The notes below the pieces were generated by a model. That model was not told the origin of the DNA. It saw only the letters and a program-made list of their open reading frames with translations, and made no database searches. A DNA stretch of 64,000 nucleotides from Hyphomicrobiales bacterium (GTDB taxonomy: Bacteria; Pseudomonadota; Alphaproteobacteria; Rhizobiales; Aestuariivirgaceae): NCBI GenBank assembly GCA_016185245.1, contig JACPNZ010000013.1:1-64000 (forward strand), read 5' to 3'. The translations under genes were made by a program, and so were the position numbers. Positions 35,657 to 44,529 of this stretch are shown here, piece by piece; the first letter of the stretch is position 1, and every line of letters starts with the position of its first letter.

Positions 35657-37690
35657 ATGTTCAAGCAGGATTCGGAAGCCAGCACCGTCCGCCACGAGTT
35701 TCCCTTCGCGGTCGAAACCATCGATCCCCTGTGGATCACGCTTGCCGACGGAACGAGACTGGCTGCCACCCTATGGCGGCCTAGGACCGACGCGAAAGTG
35801 CCGGTGGTGGTCGAGATGATCCCCTATCGGCGGCGCGACGGCACCCTCTACCGCGATCTCGAGCTGCACCCCTATGTGGCCGGCCATGGCATCGCCTGCT
35901 GCCGCATCGACACAAGGGGTTCGGGCGATTCCGATGGTCTGCTCACGGACGAATATCTGCAGCGCGAGCAGCAGGATGCCTGCGAGGCCATCGCCTGGCT
36001 TGCCCGCCAGGACTGGTGCAACGGCAATGTCGGGATGACCGGCATCAGCTGGGGCGGGTTCAATGCACTACAGGTGGCGGCGCTGCGGCCCCCGGCGTTG
36101 AAGGCGATCATCACGCTCTGTTCCTCCGACGACCGCTATGCCGACGATGTCCATTACATGGGGGGCGCACTGCTCACCGAAAACGAGATGTGGTCGAACT
36201 TCATGCTGGGGCTCGCCGCCATGCCGCCCGACCCGCAGATCGTGGGGACACGCTGGCGCGCCATGTGGCGGCAGCGGCTCGCCGCCAACCGCTCCTGGTC
36301 GGAGCGATGGCTGAGGCACCAGCGCCGCGATCAATACTGGAAGCAGGGCTCCGTGTGCGAGGACTTTTCGGCGATCCGCTGCGCCGTCATGGCGGTGTGC
36401 GGCTGGGAGGATTCCTATTCCAACTCGGTGCCGCGCCTCATGGCCGGATTGACCGCGCCGAAGCTCGCCATCATGGGGCCATGGACCCATACCTATCCCT
36501 GCCGCAACGATCCGGGCCCGCGCATCGGCTATCTGCAGGAGGCGATCCGCTGGTGGAAGCACTGGCTCTGCGGCGAGGATACGGGCATCATGGCCGAGCC
36601 TCTCTACCGGGTGTGGATCACCGGCGAAGAGCGGCCGCGGCCCTGGTACAAGGACCATGCCGGGCACTGGGCCGCCGAGGAGGCCTGGCCCAGCCCGCGC
36701 ATCGATTGGCAGACCCGCTGGCTCAACGATGGCCGCCTCGGCCGCAGCGCCGAAGAGGGCACAACGCTTTCCTATTCGAGCCCGGCGACGGCCGGCACCG
36801 ACTTTGGCCGCTGGGGCGGCTATGGCGGCACCTCGCCCGATCTCGCCATCGACCAGCGCCGCGACGACGGCCAGTCCCTGTGCTTCGACAGCGAAGTGCT
36901 GGGCGAAGACCTGGTGTTGCTCGGGGCTGCCGAACTCGATCTCGAACTCATGGTCGACACTCCGCTGGTCAATCTCGCGGTGCGGCTCTGCGATGTCTAT
37001 CCCGATGGCACTTCGGCGGTGATGACCTATGGCGTGCTCAACCTGTCGCATCACAAGTCCCACGAGGCGCCGGAACCCTGCCCGGTGGGAACGCCGTTCC
37101 GGATTGCCGTCCGGCTCAACGATTTCGGCCGTACCGTGCCCAGGGGCCACCGCCTGCGATTGGCGATCCAGAACCAGTTTTGGTTCGTGCTGTGGCCGCA
37201 GGCCGCACTCTCGCTGATGATGGTCGCCAGCGGTCGGTCAAGGCTCCGGCTGCCGGTCAGGCCACCGCATCCACGAGATGCGGAAGTGCGTTTCGCAGCC
37301 CCGGAAATCTCGGCGCCAGCCGTTGTGGAGGTGTTGCGCGAGGGCCACCAGTCGAAGACGGTGGAGGACGATCTGGCGACCGGTTTCCGCACCATCCACA
37401 TGGTGAGCGATTCCGGCACCTGGCGCATCGCCGACCGCGCCATCACCTGCTCGGCGATGAATCGCGATACCTTCATCATCCACCCGCACGATCCCACCAC
37501 GGCCAGGCTCATCACCGAGTATCGGTGGTCCTATGCCAGCGGTCCGGCGGATGTATCGGCGGTGGCGCATACCGAACTCACGGCGGACGTCGAAAACTTC
37601 CATCTGCACTGGCGCATCGAGGTGCGCGAGAAAGACCAGATCGTCCACGCCGCGAGCGAAACGAAAGTAATTCCTCGCGACTTCTGCTGA
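35657..37690 (+). CDS. CocE/NonD-family hydrolase (copy 3), last gene of the ABC operon
   Basis: A 677-aa paralogue of the hydrolases at 13285 and 23362. The nucleophile Ser is near residue 131 in GMTGISWGG; the GSGDSDG oxyanion-type loop is near 89-95, the candidate Asp is in CGWEDSYS and the His in GPWTHTYP. The jelly-roll domain is followed by the same C-terminal extension. The gene starts 9 bp after the DppF-like stop and shares its GAGGG ribosome binding site, so it belongs to the importer operon. This position suggests that it hydrolyses the imported solute in the cytoplasm. No signal peptide is visible. Confidence 0.9.
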   Translation: MFKQDSEASTVRHEFPFAVETIDPLWITLADGTRLAATLWRPRTDAKVPVVVEMIPYRRRDGTLYRDLELHPYVAGHGIACCRIDTRGSGDSDGLLTDEYLQREQQDACEAIAWLARQDWCNGNVGMTGISWGGFNALQVAALRPPALKAIITLCSSDDRYADDVHYMGGALLTENEMWSNFMLGLAAMPPDPQIVGTRWRAMWRQRLAANRSWSERWLRHQRRDQYWKQGSVCEDFSAIRCAVMAVCGWEDSYSNSVPRLMAGLTAPKLAIMGPWTHTYPCRNDPGPRIGYLQEAIRWWKHWLCGEDTGIMAEPLYRVWITGEERPRPWYKDHAGHWAAEEAWPSPRIDWQTRWLNDGRLGRSAEEGTTLSYSSPATAGTDFGRWGGYGGTSPDLAIDQRRDDGQSLCFDSEVLGEDLVLLGAAELDLELMVDTPLVNLAVRLCDVYPDGTSAVMTYGVLNLSHHKSHEAPEPCPVGTPFRIAVRLNDFGRTVPRGHRLRLAIQNQFWFVLWPQAALSLMMVASGRSRLRLPVRPPHPRDAEVRFAAPEISAPAVVEVLREGHQSKTVEDDLATGFRTIHMVSDSGTWRIADRAITCSAMNRDTFIIHPHDPTTARLITEYRWSYASGPADVSAVAHTELTADVENFHLHWRIEVREKDQIVHAASETKVIPRDFC

Positions 37691-37696
37691 TAGCCC

Positions 37697-38854
37697 TCAC
37701 CGCAATCTGGGCGGGCGGGCGTCGGTCCATTTGCCGCCATTACCGGCCGAGGCGACCGCTGCCTCGATGGCGGCCATGGAGCGCAGCCCGTCGACCGCCG
37801 TGGGATAGTGGCAGGCCAGGGGATCGGGGGCGCGGCCCTGCTGCTTCGCGGCGATCGCTTCGGCCAGGTCGGCGTAGATATTGGCGAAGGCCAGCGGCAT
37901 GCCCTCGGCGTGTCCAATGGTGACGCGCGAGGCGCGGTCGGCCAGGGGCGACAGGCCGGGCCCGCCGCGCTCGATGATTTGCGTGCGTCCGTTGAGCGGC
38001 GTCCAGTACAGTTGGTTCGGCCATTCCTGGGCCCAGCGCAGTCCGCCCTTCTCGCCGAACACCTGGATATTGAGCCCGTGCATACGGCCGATGGCGAGCG
38101 AACTGGTCCACAGCCGCAGGATGGCGCCGCCGTCCATGCGGCAACTCACCATGGCATCGTCCTCGAGCTCGCGGCCGGCAACACAGGTGGCGAAATCGGC
38201 CGAGAGTTCGGTCGCCTGCTGGTTGGCGACATAACTCGCCATGTGGAGCGCATGGATACCGCAGTCGGCGAACTGCGCCGAGATGCCGGCCTGGGCCGGA
38301 TCGTAGCGCCAGCGCACTCGCGGATTGCCGGCATCGGCGGCATCGGCGTGGAAGCCATGAGCGAATTCCGCCTTGATGAGGCGCACCTTGCCCAGTTCGC
38401 CCCGCGCCACCATGGCCCGCATGTGGCGGACCAGGGCATAGCCGCTGTAGCCGTAATTGACGGCGCAGATCGTTTTGGCGCGCTCGGCCGTGGCGATAAT
38501 GTCCTCGGCCTCGGCAACCGTCACCGTCATCGGCTTCTCGCACAGCACGTTGATTCCGGCCTCGAGGAAGGCCTTGGTGATCTCATAGTGGGTGGCATTG
38601 GGGGTGGCGACGGTAACGAGGTCGATGCGGTCGGCGCGGCCTCTTTCGCCGGCCAGCATGTCACGCCAGCCGCCATAGGCGCGGGCCGCGTCGATGCCGA
38701 GGCGGCGGGCGAAATCGCGGCCCTTCATCGCATCGATGTCGAGGGCCCCGGCGACCAAATCATAGAGCCCGTCGACGGCGGCGGAGATGCGGTGCGCCGG
38801 GCCGATCTGGCTGCCTTCGCCGCCGCCGATCATGCCCCATTTCAGTCTGCTCAT
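37697..38854 (-). CDS. Gfo/Idh/MocA-family oxidoreductase
   Basis: A 385-aa NAD(P)-dependent dehydrogenase. The Rossmann loop is GMIGGGEGSQIGPAH near residues 7-21, and the family EKP motif occurs in VLCEKPMTVTVAEAE. A candidate catalytic Asp/His pair lies in FADCGIHALHMASYV. These enzymes oxidise sugars or inositol derivatives; the substrate is unknown. Its ATG overlaps the stop of the DUF1810 gene (ATGA), so they share an mRNA. The 3' end is 6 bp from the convergent CocE gene. Confidence 0.9.
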   Translation of the reverse strand: MSRLKWGMIGGGEGSQIGPAHRISAAVDGLYDLVAGALDIDAMKGRDFARRLGIDAARAYGGWRDMLAGERGRADRIDLVTVATPNATHYEITKAFLEAGINVLCEKPMTVTVAEAEDIIATAERAKTICAVNYGYSGYALVRHMRAMVARGELGKVRLIKAEFAHGFHADAADAGNPRVRWRYDPAQAGISAQFADCGIHALHMASYVANQQATELSADFATCVAGRELEDDAMVSCRMDGGAILRLWTSSLAIGRMHGLNIQVFGEKGGLRWAQEWPNQLYWTPLNGRTQIIERGGPGLSPLADRASRVTIGHAEGMPLAFANIYADLAEAIAAKQQGRAPDPLACHYPTAVDGLRSMAAIEAAVASAGNGGKWTDARPPRLR

Positions 38855-39297
38855 GCGATACTCCTTCCCGGGCCCAAGAGTTCCAGCGTGCGGCGATCCG
38901 GTTTGCCCTCATAGTAGCGGGCAAGTGCCGATGCAAACAGCGCCCGGTCGGCGGCGGTCTCCGCCACCTCGTGGAAGAGGGTGAGGCAGGAGTGAAACTT
39001 GAGGTCATCGGGGCTTCCCAATATGTCATGCGCCGACTTGTCGCTATGACCGAGCATCAGCCGGACGTTACGGCGCAATCTTTCGCCCAGCACCACATCG
39101 GCCAGAAAGTGCCTGGCCTCGTCAGCATCGCCGATCGCATAGCGCTGCGCCATGGCGCTGTGGCCGAGGCCGGCGAGCTGCGGAAAGACGAACCACATCC
39201 AGTGGCTGTGCTTGGCCCCGGCGGCAAGTTCCGCCTCGACCCGGGCGGCAACCGGCGCCTGGGCCTCGATAAAGCGGGCAAGATCGCTTTGGCTCAT
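38851..39297 (-). CDS. DUF1810 domain protein
   Basis: A 148-aa cytoplasmic protein of the DUF1810 family, whose hallmark HWMWFVFPQLAGLGHSAMAQRYAI is clear, followed by DADEARHFLAD and FHSCLTLF. Function is unknown. ATG 39297 (MSQSDLARFI) is the family start; the ORF track adds 110 codons that are antisense to the EamA transporter gene. Coupled to the Gfo/Idh/MocA gene downstream. Confidence 0.9.
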   Translation of the reverse strand: MSQSDLARFIEAQAPVAARVEAELAAGAKHSHWMWFVFPQLAGLGHSAMAQRYAIGDADEARHFLADVVLGERLRRNVRLMLGHSDKSAHDILGSPDDLKFHSCLTLFHEVAETAADRALFASALARYYEGKPDRRTLELLGPGRSIA

Positions 39298-39379
39298 GGC
39301 CCGACAGTTTCCGGCGGCGGACCAGGCTTGGCAAGACCGACCTGTTGCGAACCGGTGCCGCCATCGACCATAAGATGCA

Positions 39380-40282
39380 ATGCACCGAACTCCCTCGATT
39401 CCCCCGTCGTCGCTGCTCCTCCCGGCGATCGCCGTTGCCCTGTGCGGCGCCATGTGGGGGGTTTTCTGGATACCGCTGCGCTGGATCGGCGGCCAGGGCG
39501 TCGGCGGCGCCTGGGTGAGCCTGATCTTCAACGCTGTCGCCCTGCTGACGCCGCTGCCCTGGCTTGGGCGCCGCGCCGCTTGGACGGGATTTCGGCGCCA
39601 GGCGCTGAACGGCATCCTGCTCGGCACCGCCTTCTCGCTCTATACGGTGAGCCTGGTGATGACCGACGTCATCCACGCCATCCTGCTATTCTACCTGACG
39701 CCGGTGTGGAGCACGCTGGGCGGCAGGATCTGGCTGGGCCAGCCTTTGACCCGATCACGCATTGCCGCCCTGGTTTTGGGTTTTGCCGGCATGGCGGCGA
39801 TCCTCGGCGTGGGCGAGGGCGTGCCGCTGCCGCGCAATCCGGGCGACTGGACGGCACTCATCAGCGGCATGCTGTGGGCGGCGGGAACCCTGCGCAGCTT
39901 CGTCCAGCCGGCGGCGGGCATCGCCCTGCCGGTCTTCGCCTTTTGCGCCGGCGGATTGATATCCGCCGCGGCGATCCTCGGGTCAGCCGCAGGTCTCGCC
40001 CTGCCGATGGCCGCCAGCGGCAATTTCGCCGCGACCCTGCCGTGGATCGTCGTTCTGGCGCTGGTGTTCTTCGTGCCGCCCAACTTCCTGGTGCTGTGGG
40101 CGGCCCAGCGCATCGATCCGGGACGGGTCGGCATTCTGCTGATGGGCGAGGTGGTGGTGGGTGCCATCAGCGCCGCACTGTTCTCCGGCGAGGCCTATGG
40201 TGCCAAGGAATTCATCGGCACCGGGCTCATCGTCACCGCCGGCTTGGTCGAAGTGTTCGGCCGCCGGCGCGGAGCTACATAG
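39380..40282 (+). CDS. EamA/DMT-family transporter
   Basis: A 300-aa inner-membrane protein with about ten hydrophobic segments in two EamA repeats (AVALCGAMWGVFWIPLRWI and LISGMLWAAGTLRSFV). EamA proteins move small metabolites, often amino acids or purines, down or against gradients; the solute is unknown. It begins divergently from the DUF1810 gene across 82 bp and ends 5 bp before the convergent small protein gene. The C-terminal AAQRIDPGRVGILLMGEVVVG is typical. Confidence 0.9.
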   Translation: MHRTPSIPPSSLLLPAIAVALCGAMWGVFWIPLRWIGGQGVGGAWVSLIFNAVALLTPLPWLGRRAAWTGFRRQALNGILLGTAFSLYTVSLVMTDVIHAILLFYLTPVWSTLGGRIWLGQPLTRSRIAALVLGFAGMAAILGVGEGVPLPRNPGDWTALISGMLWAAGTLRSFVQPAAGIALPVFAFCAGGLISAAAILGSAAGLALPMAASGNFAATLPWIVVLALVFFVPPNFLVLWAAQRIDPGRVGILLMGEVVVGAISAALFSGEAYGAKEFIGTGLIVTAGLVEVFGRRRGAT

Positions 40283-40287
40283 ATGAC

Positions 40288-40509
40288 TCAGGCCTTCGTG
40301 TCGTCGCAGCCGATCTCGATGGCGGGGCGTTCGCCGTCACGCTTGGCGGCGATGCGGAAGGCCTCCAGCGTATCGGCATCGAGCAGCCCACGGGTATAGA
40401 AATACATGGCGGCGGCATAGCGCACCCGGCCCGACTGCAGCTCGCCCACCGGGGCATTGAGGTACTGCCACTGGCGGCGGTCCTCGGCCGTCTCGATCAC
40501 GATTGTCAT
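40288..40509 (-). CDS. Small protein of unknown function at the end of the Pot operon
   Basis: A 73-aa soluble protein starting MTIVIETAEDRRQWQYLNAP and containing YAAAMYFYTRGLLDADTLEAFRIA. Its ATG is 4 bp after the PotC-like stop, so it is part of the same mRNA. The start at 40509 is preferred; MPKPM at 40521 would overlap the PotC-like gene. Conserved-looking composition and operon position suggest a real gene with a role linked to the Rieske/Pot system. Family unrecognised. Confidence 0.7.
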   Translation of the reverse strand: MTIVIETAEDRRQWQYLNAPVGELQSGRVRYAAAMYFYTRGLLDADTLEAFRIAAKRDGERPAIEIGCDDTKA

Positions 40510-40513
40510 GGGC

Positions 40514-41353
40514 TTAGGCATTGGCGGCGATCGCCATCTGGACGTCGCGCTCGCGCCGCCGCTCGGCCCGGCCGAGCAGGTAGCTCGACAGCCCGACACC
40601 GCAGGCGACCACCAGCACGATGATGGTGGCCAGCGCATTGATGTCGGGCGTCACCCCGAGCCGCACCTTGCTCCAGATGAGGATCGGCAGGGTGGTGTAG
40701 CCCGGCCCGGTGGTGAAATTGGTGATCACTACATCGTCGATCGAAATGGTGAAGGCCAGGAGCCAGCCCGACAGGATGGCGGGGGAGATGATCGGCAGGG
40801 TCACGTCCTTGAGCACCTGCCAGGGCTTCGAACCCAGATCCATCGCCGCTTCCTCGACCGACATGTCCATGGACTGGAGCCGCGCCTGCACGATGGTCGT
40901 CACATAGGTCATCGAGAAGGTGATGTGGGCGATGGTGATGGTGGTGAAGCCGCGCGAGCCCGGCCAGCCGATCCACTGGGCCATCATGATGAACAACAAG
41001 AGCGAGGAAATGCCGGTGATCACTTCCGGCATGATCAAGGGCGCGGTGACCAGCCCGGAAAACAGGGTGCGCCCGGGAAAGCGCCGGAAGCGGGCGAGCG
41101 CGATGCCGGCGAGCGTGCCGAGAACGGTGGCGAGCGTGGCGCTGAGGAGGGCTATCTTGAGCGACAGGATGGCGGCGTTGAGGATCTGCGCGTTGTCGAA
41201 GAGCTTGCCGTACCATTGCAGCGAGAAGCCGCCCCACACGGTCGCCAGCCGCGAGCGGTTGAAGGAGAAGAAGATCATCGACAGGATCGGCACGTAGAAG
41301 AAGGCAAAGCCGAAGGCGAGGCAGCCGATGAGGAAGATGGGCCGCCGGTTCAT
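40514..41353 (-). CDS. Polyamine-type ABC transporter permease (PotC-like)
   Basis: A 279-aa permease with six helices: LIGCLAFGFAFFYVPILSMI at the N-terminus, APLIMPEVITGISSLLL, and the EAA loop EEAAMDLGSKPWQVLKDVTLP. It is the PotC/PotI type of subunit. ATG 41353 overlaps the PotB-like stop (ATGA); the ORF track adds 37 codons that lie in the PotB-like gene. Works with the PotB-like subunit as the pore. Confidence 0.93.
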   Translation of the reverse strand: MNRRPIFLIGCLAFGFAFFYVPILSMIFFSFNRSRLATVWGGFSLQWYGKLFDNAQILNAAILSLKIALLSATLATVLGTLAGIALARFRRFPGRTLFSGLVTAPLIMPEVITGISSLLLFIMMAQWIGWPGSRGFTTITIAHITFSMTYVTTIVQARLQSMDMSVEEAAMDLGSKPWQVLKDVTLPIISPAILSGWLLAFTISIDDVVITNFTTGPGYTTLPILIWSKVRLGVTPDINALATIIVLVVACGVGLSSYLLGRAERRRERDVQMAIAANA

Positions 41354-42276
41354 GGCGCCTGCTCCGCGCCGGCCCGGGCCCTGGCGTCGAAATAGCTGTA
41401 GAGGACCGTCTGCACCACCAGCAGCACGAGCAGCGCCACGGCAACGGCCGAGGCCATTGGCCAATCCTGGGCGATCGAGAACTGGTCGCTGATGACGCGG
41501 CCGATCATCGGGTCGGCGGCATTGCCGACGAGGCTTGGGATGATCAGCTCGCCCGAGGCCGGAATGAAGACCAACAGGCCGCCGGCGATGATGCCGGGCA
41601 CCGACAAGGGCAGGGTCACGTCCTTGAACACCTGCCAGGGCCTCGATCCGAGATCGAGTGCCGCCTCGTTGAGGTTGAGATCGAGCTTCTCGAGATTGGC
41701 GTAGAGGGGCAGGATCATGAAGGGCAGGTAGGAATAGACCATGACCAGCACCACGGCGAAATTGGTGTTCATCATGTGCAACGAGGTGATGGCCCAGTCG
41801 GCCGGCACGAGGGCATTGTAGATGGCGGTTGCCGCGCGGTTGAACCAGCTATTGGTGCCCATCAGGCCAATCCAGGCATAGACGCGCAGCAGGAACGAGG
41901 TCCAGAACGGCAGGATCACCAGCATGAGCAGCAGCCTCTGGGTCGACCGCGATACCCGCGTCATGCCCAGCGCCATCGGATAGCCGATCAGCAAACACAA
42001 CCCGGTGGCGATGGCGGCGTTGCGGATCGAGACGAGATAGGAGCGGATATAGAGCGTGTCGGTGAAGAGCCGGCCGTAGCTGTCGAGGCGCACATAGGGC
42101 CATTGGGGAAGATAGGCGAAGGGCGGCGATTGCGTCGCGGTCCTCGCCAGGCTCATGGCCACCACAATGACGAAGGGTGCGAGGAAGAAGGCGACGAGCC
42201 AGGCATAGGGTGCGGCGATGATGAAGTCGCGCCAGCCGCGCCGGTCGAACCAGCCCTGGTGCGCCGGCGCCGTCAT
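41350..42276 (-). CDS. Polyamine-type ABC transporter permease (PotB-like)
   Basis: A 308-aa permease with about six helices: YAWLVAFFLAPFVIVVAMSLA, RLLLMLVILPFWTSFLLRVYAW, and the EAA loop NEAALDLGSRPWQVFKDVTLPLS. It is the PotB/PotH type of subunit. It overlaps both neighbours by 4 bp, so potA-potB-potC-like genes are translationally coupled. Confidence 0.93.
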   Translation of the reverse strand: MTAPAHQGWFDRRGWRDFIIAAPYAWLVAFFLAPFVIVVAMSLARTATQSPPFAYLPQWPYVRLDSYGRLFTDTLYIRSYLVSIRNAAIATGLCLLIGYPMALGMTRVSRSTQRLLLMLVILPFWTSFLLRVYAWIGLMGTNSWFNRAATAIYNALVPADWAITSLHMMNTNFAVVLVMVYSYLPFMILPLYANLEKLDLNLNEAALDLGSRPWQVFKDVTLPLSVPGIIAGGLLVFIPASGELIIPSLVGNAADPMIGRVISDQFSIAQDWPMASAVAVALLVLLVVQTVLYSYFDARARAGAEQAP

Positions 42277-43385
42277 GTGCCGGCCTTCAGCAGGATGGCG
42301 GAGCCGGGCTCGAAGGTGAGGAACACCCGGTCCTCCCAGGTGACCGCGGTTTCGCCGACGCCGAGCCTCCTGGCGTTGACCGTGTTGACCGACAGGATGT
42401 GGCCGTTGTCGAGCTTGATGCGATAGAGCGAATCCTTGCCGAAATAGCCGAAGTCCTGCACCGTGCCGGGGATGACGTTTGCCGCGCCGTCGGGGCGGGT
42501 TCGGGCGATAGCGAGCTTCTCGGGGCGCACCGCGAAGATTGCTCTTTCACCCGTGGAGAAATTCTCGCGCATCGTCACCGTCAATTCGGCCGCGAGCTGC
42601 CGCACGGCGATCCGGGCGTGGCCGGAGGCCACCTCCCGCACCTCGGCTTCGGCCATGTTGATCGAGCCGATGAAGCCCGCCACGAAGCTGCTGTTGGGAT
42701 ATTCGTAGACTTCGGCCGGGCTGCCGATCTGGCGGATGACACCCTTGTCCATCACCGCGACGCGCGAGGCGAGCGTCATCGCCTCCTCCTGGTCGTGAGT
42801 GACGACGATGAAGGTAATGCCGGTCTTGTACTGGATGTTGGCGATCTCGAACTGGGTGTGTTCGCGCAACTTCTTGTCGAGAGCGCCGAGCGGCTCGTCG
42901 AGCAGCAGGAGCTTGGGCTGGCGGGCGAGCGACCGGGCCAATGCCACACGCTGGCGCTGGCCGCCCGAGAGCTGATGCGGCTTGCGGCCGGCAAGCGGGG
43001 AGAGCTGCACCAGGGCCAGCATTTCTTTCACCCGATCGCGGCGCGCCGCCGGGGTCATCGTCTCGTGCTTGAGGCCGTAGCCGACATTGGCCTCGACCGT
43101 CATGTGCGGGAAGAGGGCGTAGGACTGGAACATCATGTTGACCGGCCGCCCATAGGGCGGCACCCCGGTCATGTCCTGGCCGTCGATAGAAACCTTGCCG
43201 ACACTCGGCGTTTCGAAGCCGGCAAGCACCCGCAAGAGCGTGGTCTTGCCGCAGCCCGAGCCGCCGAGAAGGGCAAACAGCTCGCCCCGGGAAATGTCGA
43301 GCGACACGTTGTCAACGGCGGTGAAGTCGCCGAATTTCTTGGTCACCCCGTCGATGCGGATGAACGGGGCGTTGCTTGCCGGCAT
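42273..43385 (-). CDS. Polyamine-type ABC transporter ATPase (PotA/PotG-like)
   Basis: A 370-aa ATPase. Walker A is GGSGCGKTT, signature LSGGQRQR, Walker B LLLLDEPLGALD, and the C-terminus has the TOBE-type regulatory domain (residues about 280-370). The sequence HMTVEANVGYGLK near the Q-loop fits the Pot/Ugp class. It drives the importer encoded in this operon. Confidence 0.94.
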   Translation of the reverse strand: MPASNAPFIRIDGVTKKFGDFTAVDNVSLDISRGELFALLGGSGCGKTTLLRVLAGFETPSVGKVSIDGQDMTGVPPYGRPVNMMFQSYALFPHMTVEANVGYGLKHETMTPAARRDRVKEMLALVQLSPLAGRKPHQLSGGQRQRVALARSLARQPKLLLLDEPLGALDKKLREHTQFEIANIQYKTGITFIVVTHDQEEAMTLASRVAVMDKGVIRQIGSPAEVYEYPNSSFVAGFIGSINMAEAEVREVASGHARIAVRQLAAELTVTMRENFSTGERAIFAVRPEKLAIARTRPDGAANVIPGTVQDFGYFGKDSLYRIKLDNGHILSVNTVNARRLGVGETAVTWEDRVFLTFEPGSAILLKAGT

Positions 43386-43389
43386 GCTG

Positions 43390-44490
43390 TCAGCCCGACT
43401 TGATCGCCTGCCAGGCCCTGGTCATTTCGCGTTCCTGCTCTTCGGAAAGCGCCTTCAATGGCCACAGGCGCTTGATCGTCGCTTCGTCGGGATAGACCGC
43501 CGGATCGGCCAGCACGGCGGGATCGACGAATTTCTTCGAAGCGGCGTTGCCGTTGGCGTAATTGGTGAAGTTGGTAGCCTTGGCGATCACCTCCGGCTGC
43601 AGCATGTATTCGAGGAACTTGTAGGCGCTGTCCTTGTGCTTGGCATCGCTTGGAATGCATAGGGCATCGACCCAGGCGGGGGCTCCGGTTTTCGGCACGA
43701 AGTAGCCGAGATTGATGTCGACGCCGGCGTCCTTGGCGCGCGATCTGGCGGTGGCATAGTCGCCCGACCAGTTGTTGATGACGCACAGTTCCTTGTTGGG
43801 GATGGCGTTCAGGTAATTGGTGTTGTCGAAGGTCTTGATGTATTTGCGCACCGGCTTGAACAGCTCGACGACAGCCTGATAGTCGGCGACATTCGCCGTG
43901 TCGCCGTCCTTGCCGACATAGCGCAGCAGGGCCGGGATCACGTCGGTCGGGCTGTCGAGGATCGATATGCCGCAGTCGGCGAGCTTGGCGGCGTTTTCCG
44001 GCTTGAACAGCGTGTCGAGCGAGGCGAGATCGGCGCCGGGCAGGCGCTGCTTCACCATGTCGAGGTTGTAGGTGATACCGACCGAGCCCCACATATAAGG
44101 GATGGCATATTGGTTGCCTGGATCCCAGCCGCCGAGGATGCGCATGACTTCCGGATCGAGATTGCCCCAGCTCGGCAGCTTGCTGCGGTCGAGCTTATCG
44201 TAGATGCCAGCCTTGATGAAGCGCGGCAGGCTGAGGCCCGCCATGTCGACGACATCATAGCCGGTCGATCCCGCCAGCATCTTGGCCTGCATCTCCTCGG
44301 CCGAACTGTAGGTGTCGTAGGTGACGGCGATGCCGGTCGCCGACTGGAAGTCGGCGATGGTGGTTTCGCCGATGTAGTCGGCCCAGTTGTAGACGTTGAG
44401 CGCGGCGCCCTCGGCGCGGGCTTTTCGCACATAGGGCATCGCCAGCGTCGCAGCGCCGGCCATGAGTGCCGCGCGTCTAGTTATTGACAT
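43390..44490 (-). CDS. Polyamine-type ABC substrate-binding protein (PotD/PotF-like)
   Basis: A 366-aa periplasmic binding protein. The N-terminus MSITRRAALMAGAATLAMPYV is a signal with an RR pair, and ALNVYNWADYIGETTIADFQSATGI is the classic PotD/PotF opening. MWGSVGITYN and IMRILGGWDPGNQYAIPY also match. Members bind putrescine, spermidine or other amines through Trp/Asp residues; homologues can carry other quaternary or cyclic amines, so the ligand here is not certain. It begins after a 40-bp gap with a GGGAGGAA ribosome binding site and is in the Rieske operon. Confidence 0.93.
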   Translation of the reverse strand: MSITRRAALMAGAATLAMPYVRKARAEGAALNVYNWADYIGETTIADFQSATGIAVTYDTYSSAEEMQAKMLAGSTGYDVVDMAGLSLPRFIKAGIYDKLDRSKLPSWGNLDPEVMRILGGWDPGNQYAIPYMWGSVGITYNLDMVKQRLPGADLASLDTLFKPENAAKLADCGISILDSPTDVIPALLRYVGKDGDTANVADYQAVVELFKPVRKYIKTFDNTNYLNAIPNKELCVINNWSGDYATARSRAKDAGVDINLGYFVPKTGAPAWVDALCIPSDAKHKDSAYKFLEYMLQPEVIAKATNFTNYANGNAASKKFVDPAVLADPAVYPDEATIKRLWPLKALSEEQEREMTRAWQAIKSG

Positions 44491-44529
44491 ATCTCGTTCC
44501 TCCCTGAATTCCGTCTGTCGCTCTACTTG

